Shown here in pieces: positions 62,922 through 64,000 of a stretch of 64,000 nucleotides of DNA. Position numbers and translations under genes: made by a program. How positions within the stretch are numbered: the stretch's first letter is position 1; each line of letters opens with the position of its first letter. Origin of the DNA: Chryseobacterium sp. (GTDB lineage Bacteria; Bacteroidota; Bacteroidia; Flavobacteriales; Weeksellaceae); NCBI RefSeq assembly GCF_008831505.1, contig NZ_CP044507.1, forward strand, positions 1,178,001 through 1,242,000. Direction: 5' to 3'. A model generated the notes under the pieces. The model saw only the letters and a list, made by a program, of their open reading frames with translations, did no database searches and was not told where the DNA came from.

Positions 62922-62945
62922 TTTGGGAATCCAATATAGAAATGA

Positions 62946-62974
62946 AAAAGCGACTTGTAAAAGTTGCTTTTTTT
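62946..62974 (+). terminator. Terminator of hemN
   Basis: AAAAGCGACTT and AAGTTGCTTTT (one G-U pair) form a hairpin ending in a T-run, 25 bp after the stop. Confidence 0.8.
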
Positions 62975-62975
62975 A

Positions 62976-63005
62976 TTGAAATTGATATTTAATAAAGTAA
63001 ATTTG
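62976..63005 (+). promoter_or_regulatory. Promoter of the TPR protein gene
   Basis: TTG (62976-62978), 19-bp spacer, TAAATTTG (62998-63005, TAnnTTTG), 36 bp before the ATG. Confidence 0.65.
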
Positions 63006-63041
63006 AAATGTTCAACTTTCAGTAAAAACGTAAATAACTCT

Positions 63042-63914
63042 ATGAAAAAAGCAATACCACTTATCATTGTATTTGTAAGTTTTAATTTCTATGGTCAGAC
63101 TTTAGAGCAAAAAGCGGCGGAAAAAGCTTGCGAATGTGTCAAAGAAATAAGGACCTTAAATGATGAGAATTACATAGAATGTATCTCCAAATCATTGACA
63201 GAATCTTTAATAGAAACTGATCGTAAAGAGAATTTTAAGAAAATTTCGACTGTTGATGGGATGAAGAATACTTTATCTGAAGTTGACTCAATTGTAAAAT
63301 TAATTTGCAGTATTGATCAAAATGCTCTACTTGAAGAAAAGACCAAACTGTATTATCGGTATTCCGAAAATTTAAATGCAACAAATTCCTATAAAATTGG
63401 GAAAGATTTTATGGATGCAGAAAATTATAAATTAGCAATTGAAGCTTTTCAATTAGCGTTAAAAAATGATCCTAATTTCGTCTTAGCTTTAGATGATATT
63501 GCAATGTCATATAGGAAAATCGATCAATATGAAGAGGCTATTCAATTTTATCAAAAATCCTTAGACATTTTTCCGGAAGGAGATTTTGCGTTAATGAATA
63601 TTGCAGTAGTGTATAGTCTAAAACACGACTACAAAACCTCAGGTGAGTATTTTAAAAAGTTGATAAAATTTCATCCAAATTATGCTGAAGGATACTATGG
63701 TTTAGGGAGAAGTTTTGCGTTCTTAGAAGATTACGAAAATGCACTAACTAATATTATTAAAGCACATAAAATTTACGTAAAAGAGGGTTCACAGTACACA
63801 AAAGATTCACAACAAATGATACAAATTATTTTTAATGAAATGAAGAAAGGGGAGAAGGAGAAAGATTTTTATAGGATTGCTAAAGAAAATGACGTGAACA
63901 TTAACCATTTTTAA
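63042..63914 (+). CDS. Secreted TPR-repeat protein
   Basis: 290 aa from the ATG at 63042, giving a signal peptide (MKKAIPLIIVFVSFNFYGQ); a longer frame to 62964 has none and covers the promoter. After an N-terminal segment with CECVKEIRTLNDENYIECI come at least three TPR units: AENYKLAIEAFQLALKNDPN, QYEEAIQFYQKSLDIFPEGD, DYKTSGEYFKKLIKFHPNYA, and DYENALTNIIKAHKIYVKEG. A protein-interaction role is likely. The gene is AT-rich compared with hemN. The last 86 bp of the window hold nothing recognised. Confidence 0.85.
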   Translation: MKKAIPLIIVFVSFNFYGQTLEQKAAEKACECVKEIRTLNDENYIECISKSLTESLIETDRKENFKKISTVDGMKNTLSEVDSIVKLICSIDQNALLEEKTKLYYRYSENLNATNSYKIGKDFMDAENYKLAIEAFQLALKNDPNFVLALDDIAMSYRKIDQYEEAIQFYQKSLDIFPEGDFALMNIAVVYSLKHDYKTSGEYFKKLIKFHPNYAEGYYGLGRSFAFLEDYENALTNIIKAHKIYVKEGSQYTKDSQQMIQIIFNEMKKGEKEKDFYRIAKENDVNINHF

Positions 63915-64000
63915 TCAATCTTACAGGTGATTCTTATCATGCGCTTAATGTGTCGACTAGCAGACTGCGTTTCGGAAGCTACCGACTGCGCTTGACGCAC

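Overview
The window reads as chromosomal DNA of a Flavobacteriia member, most likely Weeksellaceae (Chryseobacterium/Kaistella-like). Supporting signs are a CusA-TolC fused metal pump with a DUF6660 neighbour, GLPGLI and type IX secretion (T9SS) sorting-domain proteins, a fused alpha/beta 2-oxoacid dehydrogenase E1, DUF305 lipoproteins, an OMP_b-brl_3-type TonB-dependent receptor, weak or absent Shine-Dalgarno sequences, and many TAnnTTTG '-7' promoter elements close to start codons. Assignment rests on sequence recognition only; no database search was run.

Layout. 1-5.3 kb: heavy-metal efflux (cut by the left edge), DUF6660 protein, SRAP DNA-repair protein, YopX-family protein. 6.3-8.6 kb: a BlaI/M56 (BlaR1-like) sensor pair flanked on both sides by related AT-rich repeats. 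9-11.5 kb: transaldolase-like enzyme, peptidase E, and a YefM/YoeB-type toxin-antitoxin pair with an operator-like dyad. 11.8-15.2 kb: coiled-coil membrane protein, then ppx and ppk1 (polyphosphate turnover). 15.4-20 kb: an S9 peptidase gene broken by one in-frame TAA, secreted proteins of unknown function, and a deoxyinosine glycosylase. 20.2-26.4 kb: queA, rlmN, a YoaK-type membrane protein, a secreted propeller-like protein, an M23 peptidase with T9SS tail, and a trans-polyprenyl diphosphate synthase. 26.5-28.7 kb: a papain-like protease fused to a PLL-type lectin propeller, followed by a lipoprotein resembling chagasin-type cysteine-protease inhibitors. 29.2-33.9 kb: 2-oxoacid dehydrogenase E1 and lpdA around a DUF305 lipoprotein. 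34-42 kb: ABC ATPase, tRNA-Arg(ACG), Fe/B12-type binding lipoprotein, mtgA, Gcr-like membrane protein, DUF721 protein, a broken four-helix-bundle gene, recF, and a UbiA-like protein. 42.1-48 kb: a giant alpha-2-macroglobulin-like protein, then tRNA-Arg(CCG).

48.2-52.7 kb is accessory: repeat-rich non-coding DNA followed by visibly AT-rich small genes, including a Cys-tailed secreted protein, a GLPGLI protein and a small membrane protein. 52.8-63.9 kb returns to core genes: TonB receptor, mltG, dapF, pnuC, amino-acid permease, BNR-repeat protein, hemN, and an AT-rich TPR protein.

Most unusual points: the protease-lectin gene with a possible cognate inhibitor and operator-like dyads upstream; intergenic arrays of phase-locked 7- and 8-bp units at several loci; a TonB-receptor-like EEVVVLGYS segment inside the macroglobulin, which also lacks a CxEQ thioester; and two genes each interrupted by one in-frame TAA with otherwise intact reading frames.
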